Positions 52,136-61,505 of a stretch of DNA of 64,000 bases are shown one piece after another. The notes under the pieces were generated by a model. That model was not told where the DNA came from. It saw only the letters and a list, made by a program, of their open reading frames with translations, and did no database searches. Source of the stretch: Bacteroidia bacterium (GTDB lineage: Bacteria > Bacteroidota > Bacteroidia > Bacteroidales > Azobacteroidaceae); contig BNYG01000008.1 in NCBI GenBank assembly GCA_026000155.1, positions 1-64,000 on the forward strand. The letters run 5' to 3'. Both the position numbers and the translations under genes were made by a program. Positions within the stretch are counted from its first letter, which is position 1. Every line of letters starts with the position of its first letter.

Positions 52136-54634
52136 TTATTTGACAATTATCTTTTGCGCATAACTGTGGCCACCGTTTTTAACATTCACTATATAAACAC
52201 TTGCGGGAGGTACCGAAAATTGCAAAGAGGAATTGGACACAGTACTCTTTCCTACTTTTCTTCCGAGAAGATCCGTTATTTGCACTTCTGAATTGACAGG
52301 TGCCAGGACATCGATCTTTCCTTTTTCCGAAGAATATATTTTCCCCGTCCAATCCGCATAGACCGGTTTGATACTGACGTTGCCCTCCATATCCGTATCA
52401 TCGAAAATAATATCATCAATGTAGTAGGTTTTATCTGCAATATATCCCATATCGAATGCTAACTTAACGGTAGAGCCGTTTGCAACCAAATTGGTATAAG
52501 TAATTTGTTGCCATGCACTGCCTACTTCAAAATCATTCCAATAGGTTCCACCCAATGCTCCGTTGCCGGCTGTAGAAATTCGACCTTTTCCGCCACCGCC
52601 TACGGCACGTACCCAAAAAGTAACCGTATAGGTATGTCCTGAATGGATTTCAACATCCGGAGTCGTTACCTGAACACTCCAAGCGCTTGTACTTGATCCG
52701 TTTACCATTTTAAGTGCATAGTTTCCCTCATGTTTATCTTCTTGTGTAATGTCGATACCTGCTCCCGGATTTAGTTTGGACCAGTCGTTGATATTTCCAT
52801 TTTCAAAATCTAATTTGATATATTTTTGCGGAGGCTGGCAATCGGTTTCCGCTCCGCCAAAACCGGAAGTAGGGATGGCAGCAGGATCGTTCGTAATCAG
52901 AATCCGGTCTAATTTGGTACCGGCTTCAGCGTAAGCGATTGTAAACGTGTGGGTACCTTTAGGCAAAGGGCTGTTGGCGATCAAGGGAACCCATTGCCAT
53001 TGTCCGTAAGTATCCAAATAATCGTAAAGTACAAAATCTTCATTATCTATTTTTGCCCAAAAAGTATTGGAATTGCTGTTCGGACAATTGGCGCGCAGGA
53101 TAACATAAAATTCTCCGTTATTCTCCGTGTCAAAAGTAATTTTAAGTTGTCCGTTTGCACCCGGCGCTTCTGTAACGCTGCTCAAACCACTGCCTGCTGT
53201 TACATATTTACCACCGGAAGCGTTCGCATCGCTCTCTACAACGAAACCACTTCCCAAAGTTCCGCAAGCCGTTGTTTCCGGTTCATACCAGAAATTTTGC
53301 GGTACTATTGCCGGTTGTGTTACATTAGCCCACTCCTTGATCCAAAATTGATAATCTACATCTTGAAAGGGCGATGTTAAAATCTCCGTATTCACCGTGT
53401 TGTCGTTATACAAAAACCGTTTGATAAAAGTATCTGCAGCGTCTGTTTGGCTGGTGGGAGCGGCACAATGGTCGTGTCCACCCGTAAAATCCCATCCTAT
53501 CCGATCTTCTACGCCAAACTTTTTCCATACTTCGCGGGCAGCCACACAGGAAACGTATCCGGACGGATCTGCCAGCCAGTCGATGGTAGCATTTCCCAAA
53601 ACCAAAACGGCACGGGGCGCTATCATCGCAACCAATTCGTGATGGTCGTGCGGCAAGCGGTCCACTTTCCCTTTAAAATTATCCCGCATCGCCGGCAAGA
53701 ACCATGAATAATCCGTGTTGTCGATTTTCTCCACATTACCGATTGATTCCGAAACGCGCCAGGCAGCCGCACCTCCACCGCCGGGTTCCTGAGCAATGGT
53801 GAGCGCAATACGTTCATCGAAAGCACCGCCAAACAAGGCTAATTTCCCATAACGGGAACAGCCGGTGATGCCAATATGCGCTAAATCGATTTTCATTTGC
53901 GACTGCACTAATTCCAAGCCGTCAATGAGGCGGCTCACCCCCCAAGACCAGGCAGCGTAGTGACCGGCTTGGATTCCATACATGTCGTAAAAGGCGCCGG
54001 TATTGGCTTGACCATCTATAGCCACTTGACCGGGATCGTAATTAATTTGTATGCAATTGGCAAAAAGCGAAGCAGGCAAACTGCCGGTAGCGCCGCTAAT
54101 ACCTATCACGGTGGGAAAAGGTCCGGTTCCGGCAGGTATATTTACGATGGAAGACAATTTAAGCGTTTTCCCGTTTTCAACGATTGTTACCGAAAAAAAA
54201 TTGTCCTTGTGTTCTGTATTGATGTAATTGTCATCGGTCAGGTGAAGATACCATTCCGGGTCGTTAAAATCAATGGTTGACCAATCCAGTTCTTGCGTGT
54301 AATACACCGAATCGGGCGTGAAAGTTGCCGTGATATTGGCCGGACGAGTCGGTCTAAAGCCGATTTCGTAGTTTTCAATTTCCAACTTGATTTCGTTGCG
54401 CCGGCACGACCAGTCGTTCAGGGTATTGACAAAGCTTTGCCCGTTTGAAAATTCAAACGGATTGGGTAAACGAATGATGGAAGGCAAATCAGCCGGAGCG
54501 GGTAAAGCCGGAACCGTACAGCTTGCACCTGTATTCTCCACGCTATAAACAAGAGGCGGAGAAGTTTGAGCGAACACACTTGCCGTCAGAAAAATGTTTA
54601 CCAACAGCGTTAACAAAGTAATTTTTGTTTTCAT
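52136..54634 (-). CDS. CE15 glucuronoyl esterase with CBM and T9SS-type tail
   Basis: This 832-residue protein starts at the ATG at 54634 (MKTKITLLTLLVNIFLTASV); a TTG ten codons upstream is rejected. The CE15 domain has GITGCSRYGKLALFGGAFDE (catalytic Ser near 259), IAQEPGGGGAAAWR (Glu) and FTGGHDHCAAPTS (His). Two beta-sandwich modules follow; the second resembles CBM4/9 (KLDFENGNINDWSKLNPGAG). The end, VQITDLLGRKVGKST then YAQKIIVK, is a type IX secretion tail. CE15 enzymes cut the ester between glucuronoxylan and lignin. It begins the run CE15-SASA-GH9-GH115. Confidence 0.93.
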   Translation of the reverse strand: MKTKITLLTLLVNIFLTASVFAQTSPPLVYSVENTGASCTVPALPAPADLPSIIRLPNPFEFSNGQSFVNTLNDWSCRRNEIKLEIENYEIGFRPTRPANITATFTPDSVYYTQELDWSTIDFNDPEWYLHLTDDNYINTEHKDNFFSVTIVENGKTLKLSSIVNIPAGTGPFPTVIGISGATGSLPASLFANCIQINYDPGQVAIDGQANTGAFYDMYGIQAGHYAAWSWGVSRLIDGLELVQSQMKIDLAHIGITGCSRYGKLALFGGAFDERIALTIAQEPGGGGAAAWRVSESIGNVEKIDNTDYSWFLPAMRDNFKGKVDRLPHDHHELVAMIAPRAVLVLGNATIDWLADPSGYVSCVAAREVWKKFGVEDRIGWDFTGGHDHCAAPTSQTDAADTFIKRFLYNDNTVNTEILTSPFQDVDYQFWIKEWANVTQPAIVPQNFWYEPETTACGTLGSGFVVESDANASGGKYVTAGSGLSSVTEAPGANGQLKITFDTENNGEFYVILRANCPNSNSNTFWAKIDNEDFVLYDYLDTYGQWQWVPLIANSPLPKGTHTFTIAYAEAGTKLDRILITNDPAAIPTSGFGGAETDCQPPQKYIKLDFENGNINDWSKLNPGAGIDITQEDKHEGNYALKMVNGSSTSAWSVQVTTPDVEIHSGHTYTVTFWVRAVGGGGKGRISTAGNGALGGTYWNDFEVGSAWQQITYTNLVANGSTVKLAFDMGYIADKTYYIDDIIFDDTDMEGNVSIKPVYADWTGKIYSSEKGKIDVLAPVNSEVQITDLLGRKVGKSTVSNSSLQFSVPPASVYIVNVKNGGHSYAQKIIVK

Positions 54635-54661
54635 GAATTTTAAAATAAACGGTTTAACAAT

Positions 54662-54685
54662 CAAAAATATATACGTGAATTCACG
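54662..54685 (-). promoter_or_regulatory. CE15 promoter with a perfect 12-bp palindrome
   Basis: The minus strand reads TATTTTTG (54669-54662), a TAnnTTTG match 28 bp before the CE15 start. CGTGAATTCACG (54674-54685) sits in the -7/-33 spacer, a good place for an operator. Confidence 0.55.
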
Positions 54686-54730
54686 GAAGTAAAATTACGA
54701 ATAATCTGTTTTTATCAATGTTTCAGAATG

Positions 54731-54776
54731 TAACAATAAGTATTATACAGATTATATTTATTCTCTTTGATGTTAC
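54731..54776 (-). promoter_or_regulatory. Weak third copy of the TAAC...GTTAC spacing motif
   Basis: TGTAACA (from 54729) and TGTTACA (from 54771) lie 41 bp apart, versus 40 bp for the same half-sites before susC2 and susC3. The middle is poorly conserved, so this is tentative. Confidence 0.35.
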
Positions 54777-54806
54777 AATAATTTTTACGCCGATTAAATA
54801 CGTGTT

Positions 54807-54834
54807 AAAGGAGTTGCACACCGGCAACTCCTTT
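54807..54834. terminator. Hairpin after susD3
   Basis: AAAGGAGTTGC and GCAACTCCTTT form an 11-bp stem with a 6-nt loop, about 45 bp past the susD3 stop, with short T runs on both sides. It separates the susC3D3 transcript from the CE15 operon. Confidence 0.75.
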
Positions 54835-54877
54835 TTAAGACTAATAATCAAAAGATTATTACGTGTTCAATGTATTT

Positions 54878-56950
54878 TTAATATCCCGGATTTTGATAAG
54901 CTTTTACATCTGCTTCCGGCATATCCAACCGGTCTAATTGTCCTTGCGGAATCGGGCGCAGATAATGGAATGCCTTGATATTACGAGTAAACGTTTTCGG
55001 TTCATGGGAACCGGCATCGGCAATTTGATACGTACCGGCAATTTCTTCCCATTTTTGTGTACGTACCAAGTCAAACCAACGATAACCTTCGCCGAAGAAC
55101 TCACGTGAACGTTCTGCCAAGATATAATTAAGATCGATCGTAGCAGGAGTAGCAGCAATCAGAGCAGCACTATGATCTTCCACTTTTGCTGCATTATCAG
55201 CATTGCTAAAACTCCATTTTCCGGCTCTTGCACGAAGTACGTTTACTAAATCTCTTGCACCTAAATTCGCTTTCGGGCTTGCACCTTTTACAACTGCCTC
55301 GGCAGCCACCAAGTAGAGTTCCGAGAATTTAGCGATGTCGAACGGACGACAAGTACTTCCGTTAGGTGTTCCTAATCCGGTGCCATTGTCGGTACGATGG
55401 GTTCCTATCTTCCAAAGTCCCGGATAATACTGACGGTTGATGCCGTTAGGAGAAATAACGTAATCAGCCCTTGCCGGTATTACACCAGCTCCGACATTGC
55501 TAATATTCCTATTTGTATTATCCTTATTATCGGCAGAAGGATAAGTAATAGAAGCAGCTAAAGCTTCATCCGGTAAGAAAGTGAGTATTGCATCTCCGAG
55601 TCCGAGATTTATGCCTACTGCGCCGATGCTATTGTTGCCCGGATATACCGGCAAGGCATTAGCATTATACAAAACAGTCGAAGTATTATTTTTTTGCCAA
55701 TTGGCATGGAAAACGCTTGTAAATGTACCGTCATAACGGGAGTCATTGGTTTTGTCGGCAAATGTATTGGTAAATACGCCAATAGGAGGAGCCATACGAG
55801 TCCACGGACGACCACCCCATTGAGCGGCTTCACGAGGAACAGAACTTACAGTATAATTAGGTATTTTGTTCCCTGATATATCTAAAGAATCTACTGTTTC
55901 GTTTGGAGCAGCCTTCTTTAAATAAGTCTTACCATCCCAACTTCTTAAATTTTCCATCTGTGGTGTTACCATCCAAGAGGCAAAATTATCAGGAGCTTCT
56001 CCATTTGCGTAACCAAAATCAATTCCACCGTTATATTGTTGGCTTGCATTGGTATGGTCGGCGAACAATAAGATTTCGTTGTTACGATCGTTTGATGCTA
56101 AATGCACTTGATAATAGGTATCCATCAATTTGAAAGGACCCGGGTTAGCGATCGCTTCTGTAGCTACATTGTAAGCTTCCTGATAATACCAAGAGGCAGG
56201 ATGTCCATCGGGATCTGTTCTCGGAGCTTCGGGATAAGTAGAAATACCTTTAGGATTTTCCAGCCACCATCCATAAGTCAGATACGCTTTCGCCAAATAG
56301 AGACGAGCTACTGTTTTTGTGGCAGCACCGATAATACGAGGTGCATCAGGAAGATCAAGTATTGCTTGTTTCAAATCCGGGAATATCCCTATTGTATAAA
56401 CTTCCGGCACCGTATTACGCGTGGATACTCTAACGGTAGAAGTATTGAATTTTAAGTTACCTGCGCCCAAATCCAGAGGCACGCCACCAAAAGTTTGTAC
56501 CAAATAGAAATAGTCGAATGCGCGGAAGAACCGGGCTTCTGCTATCAAAGACGGAGCCAATCCTACTGCTTCAGCATTTTCGATTACACCACTTGCCGTA
56601 TTGATATTGGGAAATGCGGCATTCCAAAGAACATCAGCACGAGAGGAAGAGGGGGTCATTGTCCCGCCACTGGTCATATCGGCATCCTTAAAGTTAGCAT
56701 CAGCGCTGGCTGCCCAAGTATATTCGTCAGTACCGGTAAGGGTGATATTATAGTAATAACCTTGTCCAAAAATGTAGCGCAAATGAGCATACATGGAGGT
56801 CAAGCCACTTTCCACACCTTCCTTAGTGGTAAAAAACCCGGGGTCATAAGTTGCTCGCGGCTCTTCCACTAAAATATCGGAGCAAGCCATCGACAAGAGC
56901 GATAGCATGAAAGCTCCTATCATCACTTTTATATTTATTTTTTTCATCAT
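54878..56950 (-). CDS. SusD-family lipoprotein 3 (xylan locus)
   Basis: This is a 690-residue surface lipoprotein (lipobox SLLSMACSDILVEEP), longer than average for SusD. It has ASLIAEARFFRAFDYFYLVQ in segments, ATKTVARLYLAKAYLTYGWW, and the C-terminal ILAERSREFFGEGYRWFDLV. The extra length lies in the ligand-facing loops of the middle. It starts 18 bp after susC3. Longer SusD proteins are known in tandem susCD arrangements of xylan loci. Confidence 0.93.
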   Translation of the reverse strand: MMKKINIKVMIGAFMLSLLSMACSDILVEEPRATYDPGFFTTKEGVESGLTSMYAHLRYIFGQGYYYNITLTGTDEYTWAASADANFKDADMTSGGTMTPSSSRADVLWNAAFPNINTASGVIENAEAVGLAPSLIAEARFFRAFDYFYLVQTFGGVPLDLGAGNLKFNTSTVRVSTRNTVPEVYTIGIFPDLKQAILDLPDAPRIIGAATKTVARLYLAKAYLTYGWWLENPKGISTYPEAPRTDPDGHPASWYYQEAYNVATEAIANPGPFKLMDTYYQVHLASNDRNNEILLFADHTNASQQYNGGIDFGYANGEAPDNFASWMVTPQMENLRSWDGKTYLKKAAPNETVDSLDISGNKIPNYTVSSVPREAAQWGGRPWTRMAPPIGVFTNTFADKTNDSRYDGTFTSVFHANWQKNNTSTVLYNANALPVYPGNNSIGAVGINLGLGDAILTFLPDEALAASITYPSADNKDNTNRNISNVGAGVIPARADYVISPNGINRQYYPGLWKIGTHRTDNGTGLGTPNGSTCRPFDIAKFSELYLVAAEAVVKGASPKANLGARDLVNVLRARAGKWSFSNADNAAKVEDHSAALIAATPATIDLNYILAERSREFFGEGYRWFDLVRTQKWEEIAGTYQIADAGSHEPKTFTRNIKAFHYLRPIPQGQLDRLDMPEADVKAYQNPGY

Positions 56951-56968
56951 TGTTGTATTTAGATTTTA

Positions 56969-59900
56969 TTAAAATGTTAAATTAAGACCTACCAAATAGC
57001 TGCGCGTAGATGGAGTATTGGTACCGATAGTCAAAATACGTTCGGTAGCTAAGCCTGTTGTTACTGCTGAATTCGCATTATTTCCCGATCCATAAGAGTT
57101 CGTTTCCGGATCCATACCCGATTGTTTCGTGTAGGGAGCGAACAATACAAATGGATTCAACACAGATGCGTAAATACGCAAGTTGGAAATACCCAAGTTT
57201 TTGACTGCCGGTTGATTGAAAGTGTAACCCAAAGTGATCGTACGCACTTTCAAATAAGAAGCATCGAACAAGGCAAGCGTGTTACCATATTTAGGATTAT
57301 CACCGCTAATCAAACTACCGGGTCTCGGATATCTTGCACCGGTATTTTCTTCTGTCCAATAGTCCACATCCACCTGACCACGACGTCCGGTCAACATATT
57401 GAGATAACCGTTAGCTGCATACAATGAACTGATGAGTTGACCGCCATGCTTGAAAGCGCCAATCACGCTCAAATCAAATCCTTTATAAGACACAGCTGTA
57501 TTGAAACCACCTTGAAAGTCGGGATCCATTTCTATCACTTGTCGATCAGCACCTCCACCATCCAATGCTCTTGTTGGTGTGCCGTCTTCATTATAGTCAC
57601 CGAGATATTCTATCTTAATCATTCCTATTCTTGCCAGCCTGTTTTTCTCTGTTTCCGCAGGGTTGTTAGCCACTGTATAAGGCTCTAATATGTCAAGATA
57701 GGGATCACCTTCTTGCCAAAGTCCAATGTACTTAGGTGCGTAGATTACATTGATAGGCTTACCTACAAACCATGCTTGATCTATGTTTTGCAACTCACCG
57801 GAAGCAAGGGATACAATTTTGTTCTTGTTCGTATAGAAGTTGATACCGGCAGTCCAAGTCCAACCATTGAGATTGTCTAAAATTGTGCCGTTGAGCGAAA
57901 GTTCCAAACCTTTGTTTTGAGTATTCCCGGCGTTTGCCATATAACTGGTTACACCCGAGGTAACAGGTAAACTGATAGGTAACAAAACATCTTTGGTATC
58001 TGTTATATAATACTCTGCCGTACCGGACAAACGATTGTGGAATAACGAAAAATCTATACCGTAGTTCCAAGTGGTAGAAAATTCCCAACCTAATTTGTCA
58101 TTTGGGGATGTACTTACATAAGTACCTGTAATAAAACCGGTATTCGCATCTCCGAAGTTATACGGCCGGGTACCCAAACTTCCACGCGTTTGATAAGGAT
58201 CAATGGCTTGATTGGATGTTTCTCCATATCCTATTCTTACTTTCAAATTATCTAACCAGTCTGCGTTTTCCATGAATTTTTCCCGGTTAACATTCCATCC
58301 GGCAGATATAGCCGGATAAGTATGGCCTTGATGTCCGGGCGCCAACCGGGAAGATTTGTCGTTACGAAGAGCAGCCGAAATCATATAACGATTGTCATAC
58401 GAATACATGACACGAGCCATCCATGATTCCAATCCGTACTTCTGATATTCTTGTTGCGCAGGATCTATCGTTCTTTCTCCATCCGTGCGTCCTAAATTCC
58501 ACCATTGAAATTGGGATGCAACTCCTCTTGCCGCCATCTGAGAGCGATTGTACAGGGTTTCTTCAGCGGAGTACATGGCCACTGCATTTACTTGATGTAT
58601 ATCAGCAAAAGTACGATCGTAAGTCAATAAATTTTCAACCGCCCAATTCGTATTCATCCGGTTGGTAACCGTTCCGGAAGATGGGTTATCCGCCGAGGCA
58701 TTGTTAATTCCCTGTCCCGTATAAGATCCGCCGGTGGACATACGCAAGTTTAATCCCACATTGATGCGATATTTCAATCCTTCCACCCAAGGTGCATTTA
58801 CCTCGGCATAAACGTTATTATAAGTTCCCAATCCTCTGGTTTGGCTGAGTATATTATCTTTATTGGCTTCTATCACATCTCTTGTATATACCCAAGCGCC
58901 TTTATCTGCCGGCATATCTACCGTTCGTTTCCAACTACCGTCTTCATTATACGGATTGAGTAACGGCGACATCTGCAACACTTGATAGATACCTCCGGAA
59001 CTCCGGCGGTCTATTACATTGTAGTTAGTATTCGTAGTAAAACCGAGTTTAAAGATACCCACTTTTTGATCTAAGCTACCACGCAATGAAAGACGGTTGT
59101 AACCTTCCAACGGCACAACGCCTTTATCATCATAATAGCCAATGCCGAAGTTATAAGAATTGCTTTCAGTTCCACCCGAAACCGCCACATCATGACTTTG
59201 CACTGTACCTGTTTGAAAGAATAAATCTTGCCAATCGGTATTTTCCGCCGTTTCATCTGCTGTATTGTTTTTATATGCATCCAAGTTCGCATAAGCACGC
59301 ATTTCAGCATATTTCGGACCTTCCATCATATCGAATTTGGAAAAAATCTCCCTTGCTCCAAAATAGCCATTATAGTTTACTCTTGCTTTTTGACCGGTTT
59401 GTCCTCTGTTTGTTGATATCAAGAGTACACCATTGGCGCCACGCGATCCATAAATAGCGGTTGACGAAGCATCTTTTAGAATATCCATACTCTTGATGTC
59501 ATTCGGATTGATGTCGCTGAGGCTTCCATTAAAAGGAATACCGTCCAAAACGATCAACGGATCATTGGTAGCGCCAAGCGAGCGTGTACCACGAATACGG
59601 ATTTGCATTTCATCACCCGGTTTAGAGGATGTTTGTTGCATATCCACACCGGCAATACGTCCTTGCAAGGCTTGTGCTACATTGGTGGCTGCAACTGCAC
59701 GGATGTTGTCACCGCTCATAGACGCAACAGATCCGGTCACCGCCTCTCTCCGTTGAGAGCCATAACCAATAACGACTACTTCATCCAATGCTTTGGTGTC
59801 TTCTTCCAATATCACATCTATCCGTGTCTTTCCTTGTACATTCACAGACTGAGTGATATAACCTATATAGGAGAATTGCAGGACAGCGTTACCCGCTGCA

Positions 59901-60100
59901 TTCAGCGAATATTGTCCGTCAAGATCGGTAACTGCACCGTGTGTAGTTCCTTGTTCCACGACACTTACGCCAATAAGCGCCTCACCGTTTTTATCCTTTA
60001 CCGTACCGGTTACGGATGTATTCTGGGCAGAAAGCCAGAAAGGAATAAAAATAAACAATAACAGAAACCGGATGGGTTTCGAAATGATAGAGTTTTTCAT
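56969..60100 (-). CDS. SusC-family TonB-dependent transporter 3 (xylan locus)
   Basis: This is a 1043-residue outer-membrane receptor with a signal peptide ending near WLSAQ, the carboxypeptidase-like domain VTGTVKDKNGEALIGVSV, the TonB box ALDEVVVIGYGSQRR, the plug IRIRGTRSLGATNDPLIVLD, and the motif ILKDASSTAIYGSRGANGVL. The barrel closes with YLVGLNLTF. With SusD3 it should import larger or decorated xylo-oligosaccharides; the exact ligand is not readable from sequence. Confidence 0.96.
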   Translation of the reverse strand: MKNSIISKPIRFLLLFIFIPFWLSAQNTSVTGTVKDKNGEALIGVSVVEQGTTHGAVTDLDGQYSLNAAGNAVLQFSYIGYITQSVNVQGKTRIDVILEEDTKALDEVVVIGYGSQRREAVTGSVASMSGDNIRAVAATNVAQALQGRIAGVDMQQTSSKPGDEMQIRIRGTRSLGATNDPLIVLDGIPFNGSLSDINPNDIKSMDILKDASSTAIYGSRGANGVLLISTNRGQTGQKARVNYNGYFGAREIFSKFDMMEGPKYAEMRAYANLDAYKNNTADETAENTDWQDLFFQTGTVQSHDVAVSGGTESNSYNFGIGYYDDKGVVPLEGYNRLSLRGSLDQKVGIFKLGFTTNTNYNVIDRRSSGGIYQVLQMSPLLNPYNEDGSWKRTVDMPADKGAWVYTRDVIEANKDNILSQTRGLGTYNNVYAEVNAPWVEGLKYRINVGLNLRMSTGGSYTGQGINNASADNPSSGTVTNRMNTNWAVENLLTYDRTFADIHQVNAVAMYSAEETLYNRSQMAARGVASQFQWWNLGRTDGERTIDPAQQEYQKYGLESWMARVMYSYDNRYMISAALRNDKSSRLAPGHQGHTYPAISAGWNVNREKFMENADWLDNLKVRIGYGETSNQAIDPYQTRGSLGTRPYNFGDANTGFITGTYVSTSPNDKLGWEFSTTWNYGIDFSLFHNRLSGTAEYYITDTKDVLLPISLPVTSGVTSYMANAGNTQNKGLELSLNGTILDNLNGWTWTAGINFYTNKNKIVSLASGELQNIDQAWFVGKPINVIYAPKYIGLWQEGDPYLDILEPYTVANNPAETEKNRLARIGMIKIEYLGDYNEDGTPTRALDGGGADRQVIEMDPDFQGGFNTAVSYKGFDLSVIGAFKHGGQLISSLYAANGYLNMLTGRRGQVDVDYWTEENTGARYPRPGSLISGDNPKYGNTLALFDASYLKVRTITLGYTFNQPAVKNLGISNLRIYASVLNPFVLFAPYTKQSGMDPETNSYGSGNNANSAVTTGLATERILTIGTNTPSTRSYLVGLNLTF

Positions 60101-60146
60101 AATGAATAATTAATAAATATGTGTTTGTATCTCATATTCGGATTAA

Positions 60147-60154
60147 CAAAGGCA
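60147..60154 (-). promoter_or_regulatory. -7-like box of susC3
   Basis: The minus strand reads TGCCTTTG, one base off TAnnTTTG, about 47 bp before susC3 and 20 bp from the conserved motif at 60174. Confidence 0.45.
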
Positions 60155-60173
60155 AAAATAGAGCTATTTTCTG

Positions 60174-60223
60174 TAACGTACAGGCAAGTACCGTTACGAA
60201 TACTTTCAGCTATGTTACATTTT
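60174..60223 (-). promoter_or_regulatory. Candidate PUL operator, susC3 copy
   Basis: This 50-bp block aligns gap-free to 44051-44100 (41 of 50 identical). Its right end overlaps the last codons and stop of tsaE, so part of the ATGTTACATTTT block also encodes the tsaE C-terminus. Confidence 0.7.
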
Positions 60224-60631
60224 CAGTATTCTTGCTCCGTTTTCCTGTTCTTCGATAGTTACAAACACGGTACCGGCCGGAAGTAATGGTTCTATTTTGT
60301 CCGGCCATTCGATAAAACACAAGGCGCCGCTGGCGAAATAATCTTCCGTACCTATGTTACAGGCTTCCTGAAGGGTGTTGATCCGGTAGAAATCGAAATG
60401 ATAAATCAATTCGGCGGTGGTTTCCGAACGGTATTCGTTGACAATGGCAAAGGTGGGACTGTTGATGACATCCGTTACGCCTAATGCTTCACATACGGCT
60501 TTGATAAAAGTGGTTTTGCCTGCTCCCATGGTTCCGCTAAATGCAAAAACGGTATGGTCTCCCATGGAAGCGATAAATTCTTGAGCAGCGCCGGCTATGG
60601 ACTCGAGCGAATGGATGGGAATTATTTTCAT
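60215..60631 (-). CDS. tsaE: tRNA threonylcarbamoyladenosine biosynthesis ATPase TsaE
   Basis: This 138-residue protein starts at the ATG at 60631 ([20 protein letters not shown]); an upstream in-frame start would lie across the promoter. P-loop [20 protein letters not shown], then [12 protein letters not shown] and IYHFDFYRI, and [18 protein letters not shown] match TsaE. It acts with TsaB and TsaD to make t6A37 of tRNAs. The TAnnTTTG box TACTTTTG is at 60661-60654. Its 3' end overlaps the conserved motif upstream of susC3. Confidence 0.96.
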   Translation of the reverse strand: MKIIPIHSLESIAGAAQEFIASMGDHTVFAFSGTMGAGKTTFIKAVCEALGVTDVINSPTFAIVNEYRSETTAELIYHFDFYRINTLQEACNIGTEDYFASGALCFIEWPDKIEPLLPAGTVFVTIEEQENGARILKM

Positions 60632-60653
60632 TGTATTACTTTTGTTTGTGCAA

Positions 60654-60661
60654 CAAAAGTA
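60654..60661 (-). promoter_or_regulatory. -7 box of tsaE
   Basis: The minus strand reads TACTTTTG, a TAnnTTTG match 22 bp before the tsaE start. Confidence 0.5.
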
Positions 60662-60679
60662 ATACAATTTACCGGTTTT

Positions 60680-61024
60680 TTACTTGGATTTATCAACCAA
60701 TGCAGCGGTTGCCGCAAATTTCTTTACGGAAGCAATCCCTATTTTACGAGTAGCTTCATTTTCATACAGTTGGCTTCTTCCGATGATTTCTCCGTTTCCG
60801 GCTTTCAATACGAAATATACCTTGGTAGTCGGATAGTCAATTAATTTTAAAAACTTAGTAGCAACTAACGAATTTTTCCGTACGGATTCAATCCCTTTTT
60901 TGCAATTTTCCTTGGTGGTGTACCCTTCACTGGTCAAAATCACTTCATTGTTCGGCGCTATCAGGTTGAACATGAAATGATCGTTCTTTCTCAATTTGAT
61001 TTCAAATTTTGCTTCGCGTGCCAT
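60680..61024 (-). CDS. YegP-type protein with two DUF1508 repeats
   Basis: This 114-residue protein has two copies of the DUF1508 fold: FEIKLRKNDHFMFNLIAPNN ... SEGYTTKENCKKGIESVRKN, then VYFVLKAGNGEIIGRSQLYE ... RKIGIASVKK. Length and repeat structure fit the YegP/UPF0339 family. Function is unknown. The start is the ATG at 61024. It lies divergent from the DUF3127 gene. Confidence 0.92.
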   Translation of the reverse strand: MAREAKFEIKLRKNDHFMFNLIAPNNEVILTSEGYTTKENCKKGIESVRKNSLVATKFLKLIDYPTTKVYFVLKAGNGEIIGRSQLYENEATRKIGIASVKKFAATAALVDKSK

Positions 61025-61079
61025 AATAATAAATTTTAATTTGTTGGTAATAAATAGTTTTTAATTAACCTTTTTATTG

Positions 61080-61087
61080 TAATTTTG
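61080..61087 (+). promoter_or_regulatory. -7 box of the DUF3127 gene
   Basis: TAATTTTG matches TAnnTTTG, 49 bp before the ATG at 61137. Confidence 0.5.
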
Positions 61088-61136
61088 CAACTATAAAACA
61101 AAAACAACAAATAAACATAAAAAGTTTTTAGAACAG

Positions 61137-61505
61137 ATGCAATTAACAGCAAAATTAACACAAGTCCTTCCTCCGGAATCGGGAATGGGTAAAAACGGGG
61201 AATGGAAAAAGCAAAGTATTATCGTAGAAACAGATGGGCAATATCCTAAAAAAATATGCATCACGGCTTGGGGTGATAAGATTAATCCTTCCCAATTGCA
61301 ATTGGGCAACACGCTGACAGTTGATTTCGATATCGAAAGCCGGGAATTCAATGGCCGCTGGTACACCGACGTGAAAGCATGGAAAATCGAAACGGCCGGC
61401 GCAACGATGCCGGAAGCGGCGATACCTGCCCCTCCGGCAGATTATTTGCTGCCCGAACCTCCGGTAGCGGCCCCGGCGCCTGATTTTGATGATTTACCTT
61501 TTTAA
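61137..61505 (+). CDS. DUF3127 domain protein (OB-fold-like, predicted ssDNA-binding-like)
   Basis: This 122-residue protein has MQLTAKLTQVLPPESGMG, WKKQSIIVETDGQYPKKICI, then AWGDKI and LQLGNTLTVDFDIESREFNG. The tail is rich in Pro and Ala and ends in an acidic-hydrophobic DFDDLPF, very like the C-terminal tip of SSB. The family (DUF3127) is Bacteroidota-wide. The SSB-like tip suggests protein recruitment in DNA metabolism, which is inference. It overlaps the convergent helix-hairpin-helix gene by 4 bp. Confidence 0.88.
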   Translation: MQLTAKLTQVLPPESGMGKNGEWKKQSIIVETDGQYPKKICITAWGDKINPSQLQLGNTLTVDFDIESREFNGRWYTDVKAWKIETAGATMPEAAIPAPPADYLLPEPPVAAPAPDFDDLPF

